Of a stretch of 64,000 nt of DNA, positions 53,061-64,000 are shown one piece after another. The translations under genes were made by a program, and so were the position numbers. The notes beneath the pieces are model-generated. The model searched no databases and was not told the DNA's origin. It worked only from the letters and a program-made list of their open reading frames with translations. This stretch comes from Forficula auricularia. Taxonomy: Eukaryota; Arthropoda; Insecta; Dermaptera; Forficulidae. Location of the stretch: positions 4,555,490-4,619,489 of the forward strand of contig JALMQS010000066.1 in NCBI GenBank assembly GCA_024734495.1, written 5' to 3'. The stretch's first letter is position 1. Each line of letters starts with the position of its first letter.

Positions 53061-54998
53061 GTTGGTAAAAATGTGCAATCAAAAATTTGTTTTAGCCGAA
53101 ATTTTTTATTTTTTCAAAAAAATATTATTCTAGTGAATTTCCGATCCCTTTACAATTTTTTTTACAATATATTATTCTAAATAATCATGATTATAATTTT
53201 GAATAAATTCAAAAATGTATTGAAAGTTTAAAATTTTGAGTAACTATTTAAAACAAATTTTCTTTCTGTTAACAACATTGAATAATTTTCTCTGTCATTC
53301 GTAGTGAGCTAATATGAAGATGAAGGAACCATATGCGCTGGTTAGCGTTGTTGAATAGAGTGATTCAATTTGAGAGAGGACGAATATATTAACTAGAATC
53401 AGTTTTGTTATATTTTAAGACCATTTCTAAGCGCAGTCACGAATCGGGGCAACAAGCACAGCCAATCGCAACCTGGTTTCGCCATTCAGTGCTAGTTCTG
53501 AGTACTCTCGGATTCAGTACACGTGGAACACATTTCACATCTGTATAAACTCATTTGCTGGTAATGCCAAGGGTAAAATATCAAAATGTATATTTCTCAC
53601 CTATAAATATTTATTTTACTATAATCTAAATAGATCAATGCGTGCCTGAATACAATTATCCTTTGAGGGTGAATTTGTATATAAAATGTTTCTTCTCTAT
53701 TAAAATAGGAGAAATCGTATTTCTTGTTTGTATTATTTGTCTCAGTTTACCACAATTAAGTCATGTGGGGGAAAAGGAAACAATTCAAGTAACGATGTCT
53801 AGTCCAGCGATTCTTAACAGGGGGGCCGCGGAAAGTATGTAAGAGGACCGCGAAAGTATTATAATTTTTTAAGTTTTTATATATTTACAAATAAAAATAA
53901 ATAAATAAATCCAATCTGTTCAAGTTCAATACTGTTGAGAAGGAAACTATCATAAATAAACTTAAGCTTAAAAGAATAAATTTATTATTAAAGTGGATCT
54001 GTTCATGTTAAGCCCCAAAGATGGATGCACTTTATCTTAAAAGGATTTTTGTCTTATCTAATTTAAAAGCAACTTCAACAGCCAGGACGGATGAAAAAAT
54101 AAATAAATAAAAAAATAGTTTTTGAGAAAAAATTCATAAATATTAAAATCAAGTTTCCAAGTGTTGTTAGACGTCGGCGTCGTGAAAATTAAACAATTTG
54201 CTAGAGACATTGAGAGGGTGTGGGTGGGTGGTGGAGAAAAAGTGACGCCTTGGGTTGCTTATTGTAGTTGAGATGCGGGGGTGGATGAAGCTGCGTTGCA
54301 GGGGGTGGCCTACCCCCTAGGGTGGGTGGCAGGACGGATATGGATGAGGCCCATTTACAACGTAGCACCCAGCCCCACCCTCATCTCCAACACGTGCACA
54401 AATACACAACAGGGCGCCCATTTTCACAAAGACCCCGCCAGGTGCAATGATACATACAGGGTGTCTAAAATGCAATAATCCTAAATTTTTTTCAAGGATC
54501 TCGATAGACTCTAGTAGAATGAAAATAATATATTGTATTGTTAAAATATAAAAGCTAATCAGGACACAATGTTGATGAGTAAAATGTATTTAACTATTTA
54601 AGTCAGCAGCTTGGAGTGTTTTTGGCTCTGGGAATGTGTGTTCAAAATGTTATAATATATTTGGGATTGGTTTATAGTTAAGGGTTACTGGGTAAATAAC
54701 AGAAGTAATATATATTTATAACATTGGGTTTATTGCGCATAGTTACAATGGGAGGGCGGCAAGGTGTGTGACAGGCCTTACGATCGTATGTCAACCACCC
54801 GATCATCCGAGTCTCCTCGGTTAAGTATACTTATGTTCAAGTCAAGCTCTGCAAATTCAGCATTACGCAAGCCTAATGCTTTTGCGTTGACCATCAAAAC
54901 ATGTCGACAAGGCATATCACAACATAATATATCCTAAATGTCCTATTATACAGGGTTATTGGTAATTCGAGATTCCTTTAAATGGATTATACTATGCT
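53061..54998. other. Unassigned; GC-rich island
   Basis: 54170-54450 is strongly GC-rich, with two GGTGGGTGG-like tracts, but it has only short open frames. CAGCGATTCTTAACAGGGGG near 53802 resembles a hAT end without a partner. 53440-53560 contains CATTCAGTGCTAG and a GGTAAAAT donor-like site; an untranslated first exon is possible but unsupported. Confidence 0.4.
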
Positions 54999-55887
54999 CA
55001 GTGCTTCTTAAACTTTTTCCATTCAACCCCATTTTGACTGAGAAATTTTTCCCGACTCCATATAATATAAATATGGTATAAACCTTCACTTTTAGTAGCA
55101 AATCATAAATAAATTTATATAGTGAAGCAATTTTTTATAAACACACCTATTATAAATTAATAAACTAAAGGGTGTGTAGTTTCACAGTGAATGAAATAAA
55201 ACTCAAAGAGGTTTATACAAACTCAATATATTCCGGATTCCATCATCAGGAGTTTACAGTTTACATTTTATCGTATTTAAATTTAAATTCATTATTGTTA
55301 AATGTTGTTTTTCTTATGTTATATTGGTACGTATGATTTAGATGTTATATTTTGCAATTACATGTTCAAATATTATTAGTTTGTAACCTGTAAACTCCTA
55401 ATAATGGACTAATAACCTGAAATATATTGAGTTTGTATAAACCTCTTTGAGTTTTATTTCATTCACTGTGAAACTACACTCCCTTTAGTTTATTAATTAA
55501 TATCATGTACACCACTTTCCCTAAGTAAAAAAAAACCCTATTATATATATAGATTGTATTAAATCTAAATAATAATGAAATGGATACCTGCCTGTTTCTT
55601 ATTAAATAAATAGTCAAATAGGAGTTCATCAACTTCAACATTTGTCAAATTTTTATCTGTATTTTGTTTTTATAATCTCCAATGCTGAGATAGTCGCTTC
55701 GGATAAATAAATAAATATATCTAATACATAATGCCAATTTCAAAATTATTGAAAATTTAATGAGAGATATACCTACCTCGAATTCACTAAACATTAATTT
55801 CGAATTATAATTGTATCATGGTCATTATTGCCCTATGTTTCACGACCTCAAAATTTAATGTCGCGACCCATAGTTTAAGAAGCACTG
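54999..55887. mobile_element. hAT-type element with nested foldback
   Basis: The ends CAGTGCTTCTTAAACT and AGTTTAAGAAGCACTG are exact inverted repeats over 16 bp, of hAT type. The flanks (ACTATGCT / CTATATCT) are only loosely alike, so the 8-bp duplication is not certain. Right-end relatives occur at 31510. The interior contains a foldback at 55161-55492 and no transposase. Confidence 0.8.
55161..55492. repeat. Foldback with CATCATCAGGAGT core
   Basis: The arms TAAACTAAAGGG...GTTTCACAGTGAATG... and their complement pair over about 75 bp and again at TGTAAACTCCT near the centre. The core on the minus strand reads CTGATGATGGAATCCGGAAT. Same plan as 9203-9380. Confidence 0.85.
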
Positions 55888-56225
55888 CTATATCTAATTT
55901 CCAATAAATTTGATAAATCATGAGTTTTGGAGTTATCATAGATTTATTTATTTATTTTTGAAATTTCCCTACTTTCTTCCAATAACTGATAATTGTAAAA
56001 AAAGTACTCTACTCTTCGTGCTCAAAAGATACTTTTCTAATAGCTGGTGAATAAGAGATTAATTGAAACTAATTGAAGGATACTATAAAAGAATGTGTCT
56101 TCTGCTGGAATTATAAATTTTATTTATTTATAACGAGACTAGTTTCGAGTGCTTTGCCCTCTTCATCAGTCTATTACAATGGATTCACAGGAATTAATTT
56201 ATGAAACATTCAATTTAATTAAAAC
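55888..56225. other. Unassigned; contains a CTGATGA module
   Basis: The minus strand at 56142-56169 reads CTGATGAAGAGGGCAAAG then CACTCGAAAC. The rest is AT-rich. Confidence 0.5.
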
Positions 56226-56621
56226 TAAGTTAAGTTTGGTACAAGGGCCTAGATTTTCATTTTTTGACCCTCTCCCCATTTTGAATGGTTAGTTTTTGCA
56301 TTTCTAGCCTTCTGTGGCTCCACAGAATATGTATACGAAATTTGGTTGAGTTTGGTCGAAAGGGCTAGAATTTTCATTTTGACCCTCCCACCATTTTGGA
56401 TGGTTATTTTCAATTTTTTTAAACAAAACTGTCAAAAATTACATCCTCTACAATTTTGCTTCTAATAGAATTTACCGTAGAGTAAACAGTTTAGGAGTTA
56501 TAATCAATGAGGTGATTTTTACGGTATTTTTTGACATCTTCAGAGGTCGATTATCCCTAAAAAACACTCGATTTGGCGAGTAAGAATATGACTTTTGGGA
56601 TGTGTGCTGATCACACTACAG
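56226..56621 (+). repeat. Family A foldback, single arm, split by hAT element
   Basis: Follows the right arm of 3928-4790 to GCTGATCACACTACAG. It continues after the hAT insertion at 57237 with GACTACAGTATGAGATATGT, as in the complete copy. Confidence 0.85.
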
Positions 56622-57236
56622 CAGTGTTTCTCAGCCTTTTTTGGTTGACGGCACACTAAAAATATCTGGAATTATTTGCGGCACACAAACTAAATATAAA
56701 AATATTTTTTGTAGGTATCCATAATTTAATTAATTTATAAGATCTTAAGTAATTGGATAAATAAATTGAATTCAGAGTTTTATATTGAATAAGATGGACG
56801 TTTCGTCACTATATTTTCGACTTCTTCAGCGACTTATTTTTCAAGACAATTGTGCTTTCTGTGGTTCTTTGGTTTAACTGTGATGAAAAATTAATGTGTT
56901 TAAGAATAAAATAAATTAAAACAGATAAAATGTTTCGTATAATAATATCAGACAATTGAGTTGAAGAATAAGTCACTGAAGAAGTAACAAGTATAGTGAC
57001 GAAACCTTCGTCTTTTTCAATATGAAACTCTGAATTCAATTTATTTATCCAATATCCTAAGATCTTATGAATTAACTTAGAAATATTTTTTTAGTAACTG
57101 GTGAGGTAATTACAAATACTATTTCAAAGTTACAAAACTCACGCGATTTTAATTATTTGTCAAAAACCCTTGCGGCACATTTGACAATCTCTCAGGGCAC
57201 ACTTGTGTGCCGCAGCACATAGGTTGAGAAACACTG
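56622..57236. mobile_element. hAT-type element in a foldback arm
   Basis: Ends CAGTGTTTCTCAGCC and CAGTGTTTCTCAACC (inverted), with CACTACAG at 56614-56621 and GACTACAG at 57237-57244 (7 of 8). GGCACAC motifs recur near both ends. Length 615 bp. The interior is dominated by an inverted repeat (56729-57074) with a GACGAAACGTCC-type core, leaving no transposase. Confidence 0.9.
56729..57074. repeat. Inverted repeat nested in the hAT element
   Basis: ATAAGATCTTA, TTGAATTCAGAGTTT and ATTGAA(A)AAGA(T/C)G on the left arm pair with their complements on the right. Each arm holds a CTGAAGAAGT module (one reading CTGAAGAAGTCGAAAATAT). Confidence 0.8.
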
Positions 57237-57387
57237 GACTACAGTATGAGATATGTTATTTGGATTCTAAAATCAGCTTCCAAAATAGTCTGTAGCTCTT
57301 AGACTATAAAGTATTAATTATAAAATAAGCTTTAAAATGACCGCATTCATGTGATTATTAGTGACTAATACCTTTTTGAACGCCACT

Positions 57388-57895
57388 TTTTTTTTAATGC
57401 AATCGAATGCAAGAAGGGGTGCACCAGTAAAGATGCAGCCCCTATGGATCTCGAAAGATCCTTGCATTACCGAAGAGAAGGGAAAATCGTTTAAGTGAGA
57501 GGGCGTAGACGTAGGTGTTTATGCACTCGGGTATTGAAGGTTTGAAGATTATAGGTGCTGGGAAAGATGGAGGCTGGAAGAGAGTTCCAGTTCCTTGAAG
57601 TCATGGGGATATACGTATTGACGAATGAAGTGGTCCGGCACTTTTCTAATTTGACCGCGAAAGAGTGTTGGGAGTCGGCAAAACGCGTGTTAAGTGCAAA
57701 TCATGCTTTGGGGGGAATTATTGATTTTATCTCATCAGAGCACCTGCCGTGATATTATCTATACAGAGCCTTGGGGAACACCAGCGTTTGTGGAGAACGA
57801 TTCAGATGATATTCCATCCATCAAAACTTTGATACTACGGTTTGTCAGAAAGCTTTCTATCCATTTGTGAACCTCCTGATTTATACTTGAAAAGC
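57388..57895 (-). pseudogene. CR1/Jockey-like RT with internal deletion
   Basis: On the minus strand, VLMDGIS...NAGVPQGSV (57770-57890) is followed directly, after a stop, by the C-terminal segment with RIPMTSRNWNSLP and a 3' untranslated end at about 57388. The YADD palm and thumb (about 190 codons by comparison with the 31-kb and 63-kb copies) are deleted between them. Same family as 10926-11265. Confidence 0.75.
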
Positions 57896-58673
57896 TTCAG
57901 AATTAAAATATAAAATCTTAGTCAATTTTCTAATTTTACAATGGATGAAAATTTTTTCCAGATCAAGCTGTAGTCTTGTGAAATTGTTGATAATTTGCTT
58001 GTTGTAAATGATAAATCAAATAATAATCTTAATAAATTGAATTATTTTATTTGTATACTTCTTCTCTAAACTTTTTCAAAGGAATATTTAATTTGAAACA
58101 TCTTGTAGATAGATAGAGCCATCTTCTTTTCCTGGACTATCTACCTACAAACCCATTGTTTGATGTCGGGGGAATTTTTAAGAGAAAAATAATGAAAAAT
58201 AATCGGACGTTTTTCTTGCTCCATCGCTTTATATCATTTAGTGGGCTCGCCTTGCCTCGTTGGCAGCGCCGATTCATCACATGGGGGGTCAGAGTGGGGC
58301 CGAAGTTTCGAGCTCTCTCATGACTAATATCTTTGAAAATTATAAGAAATACAAGCAGTAGCGAGGGCGCTAATCCTGCTATATCCATCGCGCTCATTTC
58401 TATTACCTAATGATTATTAATCTCACTCTCTAATAACTCATCTAATTAAGATACAATTTTTTTATCTTGATAATTAATCTTTTAAAAAAAGACATTTTTT
58501 TTTTTGAACTTTTAATTCATATTTGCATTTGAAGATGGATTTGTTAACCTTTCATTAAACATTTAAAAATTGTATTTCTTTTAGCTTTACAAATTATTTT
58601 ATTTAAATTATCTTTATTGAAATAAAAAATTGATATAAATTCGGGATTAAGACATCAAAAGGACTACGTTTCT
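57896..58673. other. Unassigned
   Basis: An 86-codon minus-strand frame (58137-58397) shows no domain. The rest is AT-rich. Confidence 0.4.
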
Positions 58674-59289
58674 TTTTAACCGACTTTGAAAAAAGGAGGA
58701 GGTTATCATTTCAACGGAATGTCTGTTTTTTGTAATGTTTGAACATTTATTTCTCTTTACCATGTGGACCGATTTGGATGATTTTTTTGCATTGGGTTCA
58801 GTCTCGTGCCCGATTTGTTCCGTTTTTTTTCATTGGTATTGGACCTTTTTTGTTATGTATGTTCACGCATAACTTCTTTGTTTATGGACCGAATTTGATG
58901 ATTCTTTTTTTATTGGAAAGGGAAAACCTTAGGGGTAGTCACATATTAATTTCGTGAAGTTCTGATGATGTTTGTTCGTCAATTTCTCTTTACCATGTGG
59001 ACCGATTTCGATGATTTTTTTTGCATTGTTTCAGAATAGTTTCCGATTGCTACCGTATAAATTTCTTTGCATCGGACCTTTTTTGTTATGTATGTTTACG
59101 TATAACTTCTTTGTTTATGGATCGATTGAGATGATGTTTGGCACCAACTTCAAAAAATAATTTCATTTAATAATTTGATCATTTAGTTGTAACTAAATTA
59201 GATAATTATTTTATACCTTTTAGCGCATTTTTTTTTGAGTTATTATTTTATTTGTTGCATTTAATTTTTTTGAAGTCGATTTTTTTTAA
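58674..59289 (+). mobile_element. ACCGACTT repeat, near-complete copy
   Basis: It opens TTTTTAACCGACTTTGAAAA and closes TTTTTTTGAAGTCGATTTTT, an inverted pair of about 18 bp. The body has two tandem versions of CTTTACCATGTGGACCGATT. It is the best copy in the window for comparing the fragments at 21870, 46346, 48888, 49780, 52730 and 62067. A small non-coding element, widespread in insects; its class is uncertain. Confidence 0.7.
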
Positions 59290-59579
59290 TGACCATTTTG
59301 ATTGATTTAAGCTAGTTTGACAATAATTTGAAAATAGTTTCGAATGGCATTCCATTCCTGTATTTGAATAAATATCCTTGAACATTTCTAGTTAGAATAC
59401 AATAATACATTTCAAAGCTTCTCTCTCGCAATAGAAGCCATTAAAGTGAAAGCCAACTCTATAACGCTCTCGACCAACTAATGGGCAACTAATGTCAACC
59501 GACATAGTACAGAGCTATAGGGAAAGGTTAAGGGCTCGGCTTGTCTATATTATGTTCTTCTCAAATATACATTGCGGTG

Positions 59580-60081
59580 CAAAAAAATCAAGCCACCAAT
59601 AAAAACATTATTAAATAACAAATCATTTTTAAAATTCTTACAAGTAACCATACATTATTTAAATTATTGCTTATTGCAAGTGTAATTGCCACTTGTCGTT
59701 GACTTAGCCCTTGATTAATTAATCACACAATTTGAACTCCTTGAACTTGAAAAACATCCATTTTGTATATTTTATCTTTCTATGAATGATGCTTAATTCA
59801 AAATTATTCATTTTATTGATATTTCAAATGGAATTTGATCTTTTATTAAAACTTTATTTAAATTAAAGTGATATTGAGAAAGTAGGATAATTTGTAATTG
59901 TATCTTTTAATTTAATTTTACTTATTTTTTTATAAAATTCAAAAATTATCAACACTATTTATTGAATATGATAGTTTAAGAGTTAATGGAACAAATTATA
60001 TGAATATTTTTAAACATTTTAAAGATAATTTGCTATTTAATAAAGTTTTTATTGGTGGCTCGATTTTTTTGCACCGTAGCC
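59580..60081 (-). mobile_element. Tc1/mariner-type deletion derivative
   Basis: The terminal repeats begin CATTGCGGTGCAAAAAAATC on the left and GGCTACGGTGCAAAAAAATC on the right, extend about 70 bp, and are flanked by TA (59578-59579, 60082-60083). The 502-bp element keeps only the transposase N-terminus. Confidence 0.87.
59661..59761 (-). pseudogene. Tc1-like transposase N-terminal HTH
   Basis: Starts ATG at 59761 and reads MDVFQVQGVQIV, an in-frame TGA, then LINQGLSQRQVAITLAISNN. The G.SQR.VA..L.IS pattern is the first helix-turn-helix of Tc1-type transposases, which binds the terminal repeats. The catalytic DDE part is deleted, with sequence passing straight into the subterminal region. 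The premature stop is a single substitution. Confidence 0.75.
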
Positions 60082-60083
60082 TA

Positions 60084-60398
60084 TATTTTTGTTACCTCTG
60101 ATAATTTTGAATAATATTATTACGGTGAATAATCTCATTGATTTCCTCTTAAAAAACTGATAATTCTGGTCAAGAAAAATCTTATCAATAATTTTTTTAT
60201 TTAATTATTAAATTTGTAATGCTAAAGGGTTATAAAAGAAGCTTAAGTAAATATCTTGTGTGATAACAACAATTTATTTTCAGTAAAAATGATGGGAGGC
60301 GATCCATTCATTATTTTCAAATCCCTATCATCCCCATTCGTATTTCTGAATGTCTACACACTGGTGTACAAATATTTAAAGTATAAGTATACTAGCTG
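60084..60398. other. Unassigned
   Basis: AT-rich; nothing recognised. Confidence 0.45.
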
Positions 60399-61381
60399 AG
60401 TCAAATTAGACAAAATAAGGCCAATCGGTGGAAAAAAATCCCAGAGTTTTGGATATGGTCTTAAACGCTTCCGTTAGATTTGGGTTAATGTGTGTCAAAA
60501 GTCCCCGAGGGTGGGGGTTGAGCTCGAGGAGAAGGGTTAAAGTTCCCTTTTTTCAATTTTTCGCTTATAACTCGAAAACGATCCATATTTTATAAATAAC
60601 CGTCATATAGTAAATTTAAGAATACAAAATTTCGAGTCGATTAAAAAAAATTTAATTGGCCCAGTAGTTCTATTTTTTATGGGGATTCAAAAAACAACCC
60701 CCCGGGATCACTTTTGAGTATCTCTAAAAGTCGCACTTTTTCGATTTTTTCCCCTTTTGCCCATGAAGGAGCACGTTTTCGACAAAGACCACCCTATACA
60801 CTTTGAAAGTAGATTAAATTTGATACAATTGAAATAAAGTTTCATCTTAATTGGATAATGGTAATCTGAGCCGGAATGAGGTTGAAGTTTTCATAAAGAG
60901 CAATTTTTTTCAACGAATCGGAGTTTTTTCTTCATGAAATAAAAACCATTTATCCTAGAAACTTGATTTCTACATCATTCTCTAGGAAATTTTGTTGCCT
61001 TAAACGTTTACTTGGATCACTTTTTTGATAAAACTCTTAGATTTATATATATTCAACATTTTCCGGACAGGATATGATCCGAATCCTCAAAAGTGTCATG
61101 GAAAATGCTGTATATCTATAAAACTAAGAATTTTAACAAAAAAGTGTTCGAATTTTCTCCTGTTTAATTTACTATAGGACGGTTATTTACTAAATATGGA
61201 CCGTTTTTGAGTTATAATAAAAAACTGAAAAAATGGAACTTTAACCCCCCCCCCCTCTCTCTCGTCGTGCTCAACTCCACCCTCGGGGACTTTTGACACA
61301 CATTAATCCAAGTCTAACGGAAGCGTTTAAGACCATATCCAAAACTCTGAGATTTTTTCCACCGATTTGTCTAATTTGACT
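60399..61381. repeat. Long inverted repeat, about 210-bp arms
   Basis: AGTCAAATTAGACAAA opens the left side and its complement closes the right. The arms match through CAGAGTTTTGGATATGG and AAAAGTCCCCGAGGGTG to about 60605 / 61175. The 570-bp centre is not palindromic and has no long frame. Non-autonomous DNA-element style; target duplication not established. Confidence 0.83.
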
Positions 61382-61797
61382 AGACTTTACCATAAAATTC
61401 AATTTGTACATTTCTAAAATATTATTATTTAACCTTTTTTTTTTTGAATAAATTAAGCAGTCAATCATGAAGCCCGAATCCTTCTTTAGTATTTTAAATC
61501 AGGGGCAGGTTTCCATGCAATAAAATCAACAGGGATAGAATAAAACAACAACAACATTATGTTCAATTATGAAAAATAATTTTGTGATAGGGTTGAAAAT
61601 CAATTTAACCCTCCTGTTCATAAAATATACTCCTTCTCTCTCTCTTTCTCTCTCTAATTCACAAACGCTACGTTTTTCAACTCCATTCGGAAGAGATTAA
61701 AATCCGAACACAGAGCGAATATATAAATATAAAGCTTGATATGTGTGTGACATCTAAAAATAATAATAAATAATTTCTTGTCATTATATCTAGGTGA
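61382..61797. other. Unassigned; CT-rich tract
   Basis: A CT microsatellite lies around 61633-61657. No gene. Confidence 0.5.
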
Positions 61798-62066
61798 AAA
61801 ATGGTTTTGCGAATGTCAGATTTGTATGTGCCAAGTGTTTCCTGTCAAAATATAAAATTAAAATCGAATTTATGATGTGGATACGATCATTAAATTGGTT
61901 GATGGTTTCGAAATTTTTAATGAATTAATTACTTTGATGTACTCTTTGTGTGTTTTTCGGGAATGAATATTCGTGGAGGTCGCCTCTTGCTTGCACTGTT
62001 TATTCAGGCCCTTGGATATGCTGGAACACCCGCGGGCATTTTGTTCCCTTCCATTCATTATCATTT
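61798..62066 (+). repeat. Dispersed repeat R2, second copy
   Basis: Aligns to 42346-42620 with small gaps. Confidence 0.75.
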
Positions 62067-62480
62067 TTAACCGACTTCAAAAAAGGAGGAGGTTCTCAAT
62101 TCAACTGATTTTTTTTTTGTGTCTATGTTACCTGATATCTTCGCCAATTTTGAACCGATTTTGATGATTTTTTTGCATTGACTCCAACTTTTGGAATCGC
62201 GATATTTCAAGAATGATGATTCGGAGAAGAAAGTATTATTACAATTGTTGTAGACAATCTTATGATCTACTACTTTTGTCTGACCTATTTTTACGATAAC
62301 ACTTACCGTTTATGAGAAAAACCGATATTTTTTACCATTGACAATTTTTTTGCAGAGGTCGGGAGGATGGGGATTTTTGATATTTAATTTGTATTAGTGT
62401 ATATAAGACATGTATCAATTTTCAGCTCTATTGTAAGCTTAGCATTTTGTGTGTCTATTTTGACTGGTCTATTAAGAGAC
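62067..62480 (+). repeat. ACCGACTT repeat, 5' part and body
   Basis: Begins TTTTTAACCGACTTCAAAAA and continues GTGTCTATGTTACCTGATAT and GAACCGATTTTGATGAT. It ends around ACGGACAGACAGAC. Confidence 0.7.
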
Positions 62481-63125
62481 GGACAGACAGACATTGAACC
62501 TCCTTCATTTGAATCAATGCAAATTTCGCTCGCCTACCGGATAAGCTCCCGTTTAATTGATAACCAGTGGTCAGTTGGCACCAGTGACGCATTTGGAGAC
62601 TGGCTTCTGCCCAAACTTTATTCATTAAAACTAAATGAACCAATCATCCAACGAACGTGGGTGGGCAATGATCCATCCATCGATGACGTCATATGCAGCA
62701 GCTTTTAACTCCTCAATCGAATTTGTCTCTGACACCTTATTAAACAAAGCTCTTGTAATACATTGCCAATATTCGAAAGGTAATGACTTTCATTAACAAC
62801 TGACGAGCCCCCCACCCCACACGGAAATAAACAAAGAGCTTTTTAATATAGGGGCTGACATTCGTGTTCATTAATTCCCATCTATTATTGGAATCTATAT
62901 TTTTAGTTACATATACTCATCGGATACTCGTTATATCATTTCAATAGAGCGAGTTTTTCATTATTACATTTAATTTCGACCCCTATCTCCGTTTGGTTTT
63001 GGTTAAAGTCTTGTAATCAAAAATATTAAATTTAGCGAAATATAGACTTAAAATAACACACAATTAATTATAATTATTTATTGAACACTAACAAAAAACA
63101 CAATATAACTACGGCTTTTCGATCT
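62481..63125. other. Unassigned; CRE-like site
   Basis: A 103-codon plus-strand frame (62397-62708) overlaps the preceding repeat and shows no domain. GATGACGTCATATG near 62682 contains a perfect TGACGTCA palindrome. A promoter is possible but nothing else supports it. Confidence 0.35.
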
Positions 63126-64000
63126 TTTTTTTATAATGATATTGATACAAGAAGAAGTTGCACCAAGAAGGTACAACCTCTGAAGTCCGTGGTGGACCCT
63201 TGTAACGTGAAGATAAGGGGAGATTTAGGGATTGGGTAGAGGTCGAAGGTATCTGTGGATGCTGGTCTTGAAAGTTTGAAGGTTATAAGTAGCTGGAAAG
63301 ACGGTCGGGGAAGAGAATTCCAGTCTCTAGATGTCATAGGGATAAATGAATTGGCGAATGCGTTTGTTCGATTAGTATCTAGTTTAAGCGCGTAGGGGTG
63401 TTGAATTTTAGAAAATCGTGTATTTCGGGCAAATGAGGCCTTTGGTGGGATTATCGATTTTATTTCGTCAGAACAAAAGCCATGGTAATATCTATAAAAA
63501 AAGGGATAGGGCGGAGACAGATCTACGATGGGCTAGGGAGTCGAGAGTGTCAGTTAATGTAGGATCGCCTATCAGTCTGATAGCTCGCCTCTGAATTGCA
63601 TCTAAGGTATTAAGAGAATACTTAGAGGCTCCTCTCCACAAATGCGAGCAATATTCAAGACAGGGGCGAATTTGAGCCTTGTATAATATAAGGAGTTGAG
63701 TGGGGGTGAAAAATCGTTTGGTTCGGAAAAGAAAGCCAAGCTTACATGCTGCAGCTTTTGCTACTGAGATAATATGGTCATTCCAAGAGAGGTCAGAACC
63801 TAAGGTGACACCTAACATTGATATTTTATTACGGAATTCCAATGAGCTCGAATCAAAGGAAATGTCCGGAAGGTTCCTATCTGCGCGCCTAGAAATTAGG
63901 CAGCATTGTGTTTTGCCAGCATTAAAGTTTACCAAATTGTGAGATCCCCATTTTTTAAGCATGCTTAAATCTGAATTTATTGAGGAGGCTATGTTTGCGC
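63126..64000 (-). pseudogene. CR1/Jockey-like RT, C-terminal half, runs off the window
   Basis: Minus strand: ANIASSINSDLSMLKKWGSH at the right edge, NAGKTQCCLISRRADRNLP, LGVTLGSDLSWNDHI, LYKAQIRPCLEYCSHLW and DSLAHRRSVSALSLF, then a frame break in a T run (about 63495), continuing NTRFSKIQHPYALKLD and MTSRDWNSLP to a second break (about 63320) and a stop near 63229. This is the region after the YADD palm in CR1/Jockey-group enzymes. It probably continues right of the window. The 3' untranslated end is at about 63126. The two single-base changes make it non-functional as read. Confidence 0.85.

Overview
The window is AT-rich eukaryotic DNA with the texture of an arthropod, most likely insect, genome. 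It shows dense nested transposable elements, long inverted repeats, simple repeats, one 305-base assembly gap (13266-13570) and almost no host coding sequence. The insect assignment is an inference. It rests on the element types present (Helitrons with AT-rich TC starts and CTAG ends, hAT, piggyBac-like, pogo/Tigger, Tc1/mariner, RTE-like and CR1/Jockey-like non-LTR elements, one short LTR element) and on a THAP exon of insect type. No bacterial operon, rRNA, CRISPR or phage signal was seen.

Layout. 1-13 kb: a 382-bp tandem triplication, a long palindromic element (3928-4790), a hAT element inserted in a Helitron-like copy with an 8-bp target duplication (5494-6709), a complete small Helitron (8181-8686) and a non-LTR reverse transcriptase (RT) remnant (10926-11265). 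13-21 kb: the gap, a three-unit tandem repeat, a Jockey-type RT fragment, an RTE-like element on the minus strand (16609-18985) and the only credible host-type coding exon, a THAP zinc finger (19888-20024). 21-30 kb: a piggyBac-type element with TTAA duplications (21767-23184), a perfect 100-bp-arm palindrome, foldback repeats, a hAT transposase fragment and a 1.6-kb long-inverted-repeat element (27958-29568). 30-40 kb: RT fragments, then a 3.2-kb compound insertion (33341-36516) bounded by a 12-bp target duplication. It holds two inverted copies of a tRNA-like unit around a second RTE-like element. After that comes a 1663-bp LTR retrotransposon with identical 130-bp LTRs that encodes only a Gag-like protein (37962-39624). 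40-50 kb: a Tc1/mariner-type element carrying a nested repeat, a decayed pogo/Tigger element with TA duplications (43127-44223), tandem copies of a hairpin-ended repeat, and a foldback structure built of 119-bp tandem units that invert at 48381. 50-64 kb: two small Helitrons, several hAT elements (one inserted in a half palindrome with its 8-bp duplication), a Tc1 deletion derivative keeping the transposase N-terminus, a further long inverted repeat and RT remnants reaching the right edge.

There is no operon-like cooperation of genes here. The sequence records layered insertions, and several insertions can be proved from target duplications or from paralogous empty sites inside the same window. 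The most promising observations are the Gag-only LTR element, the compound tRNA-like/RTE insertion with its expanded D-loop tRNA-like sequence, the 119-bp-unit foldback, and a short stem module beginning CTGAWGA and closed by CGAA that recurs at eight or more independent loci.
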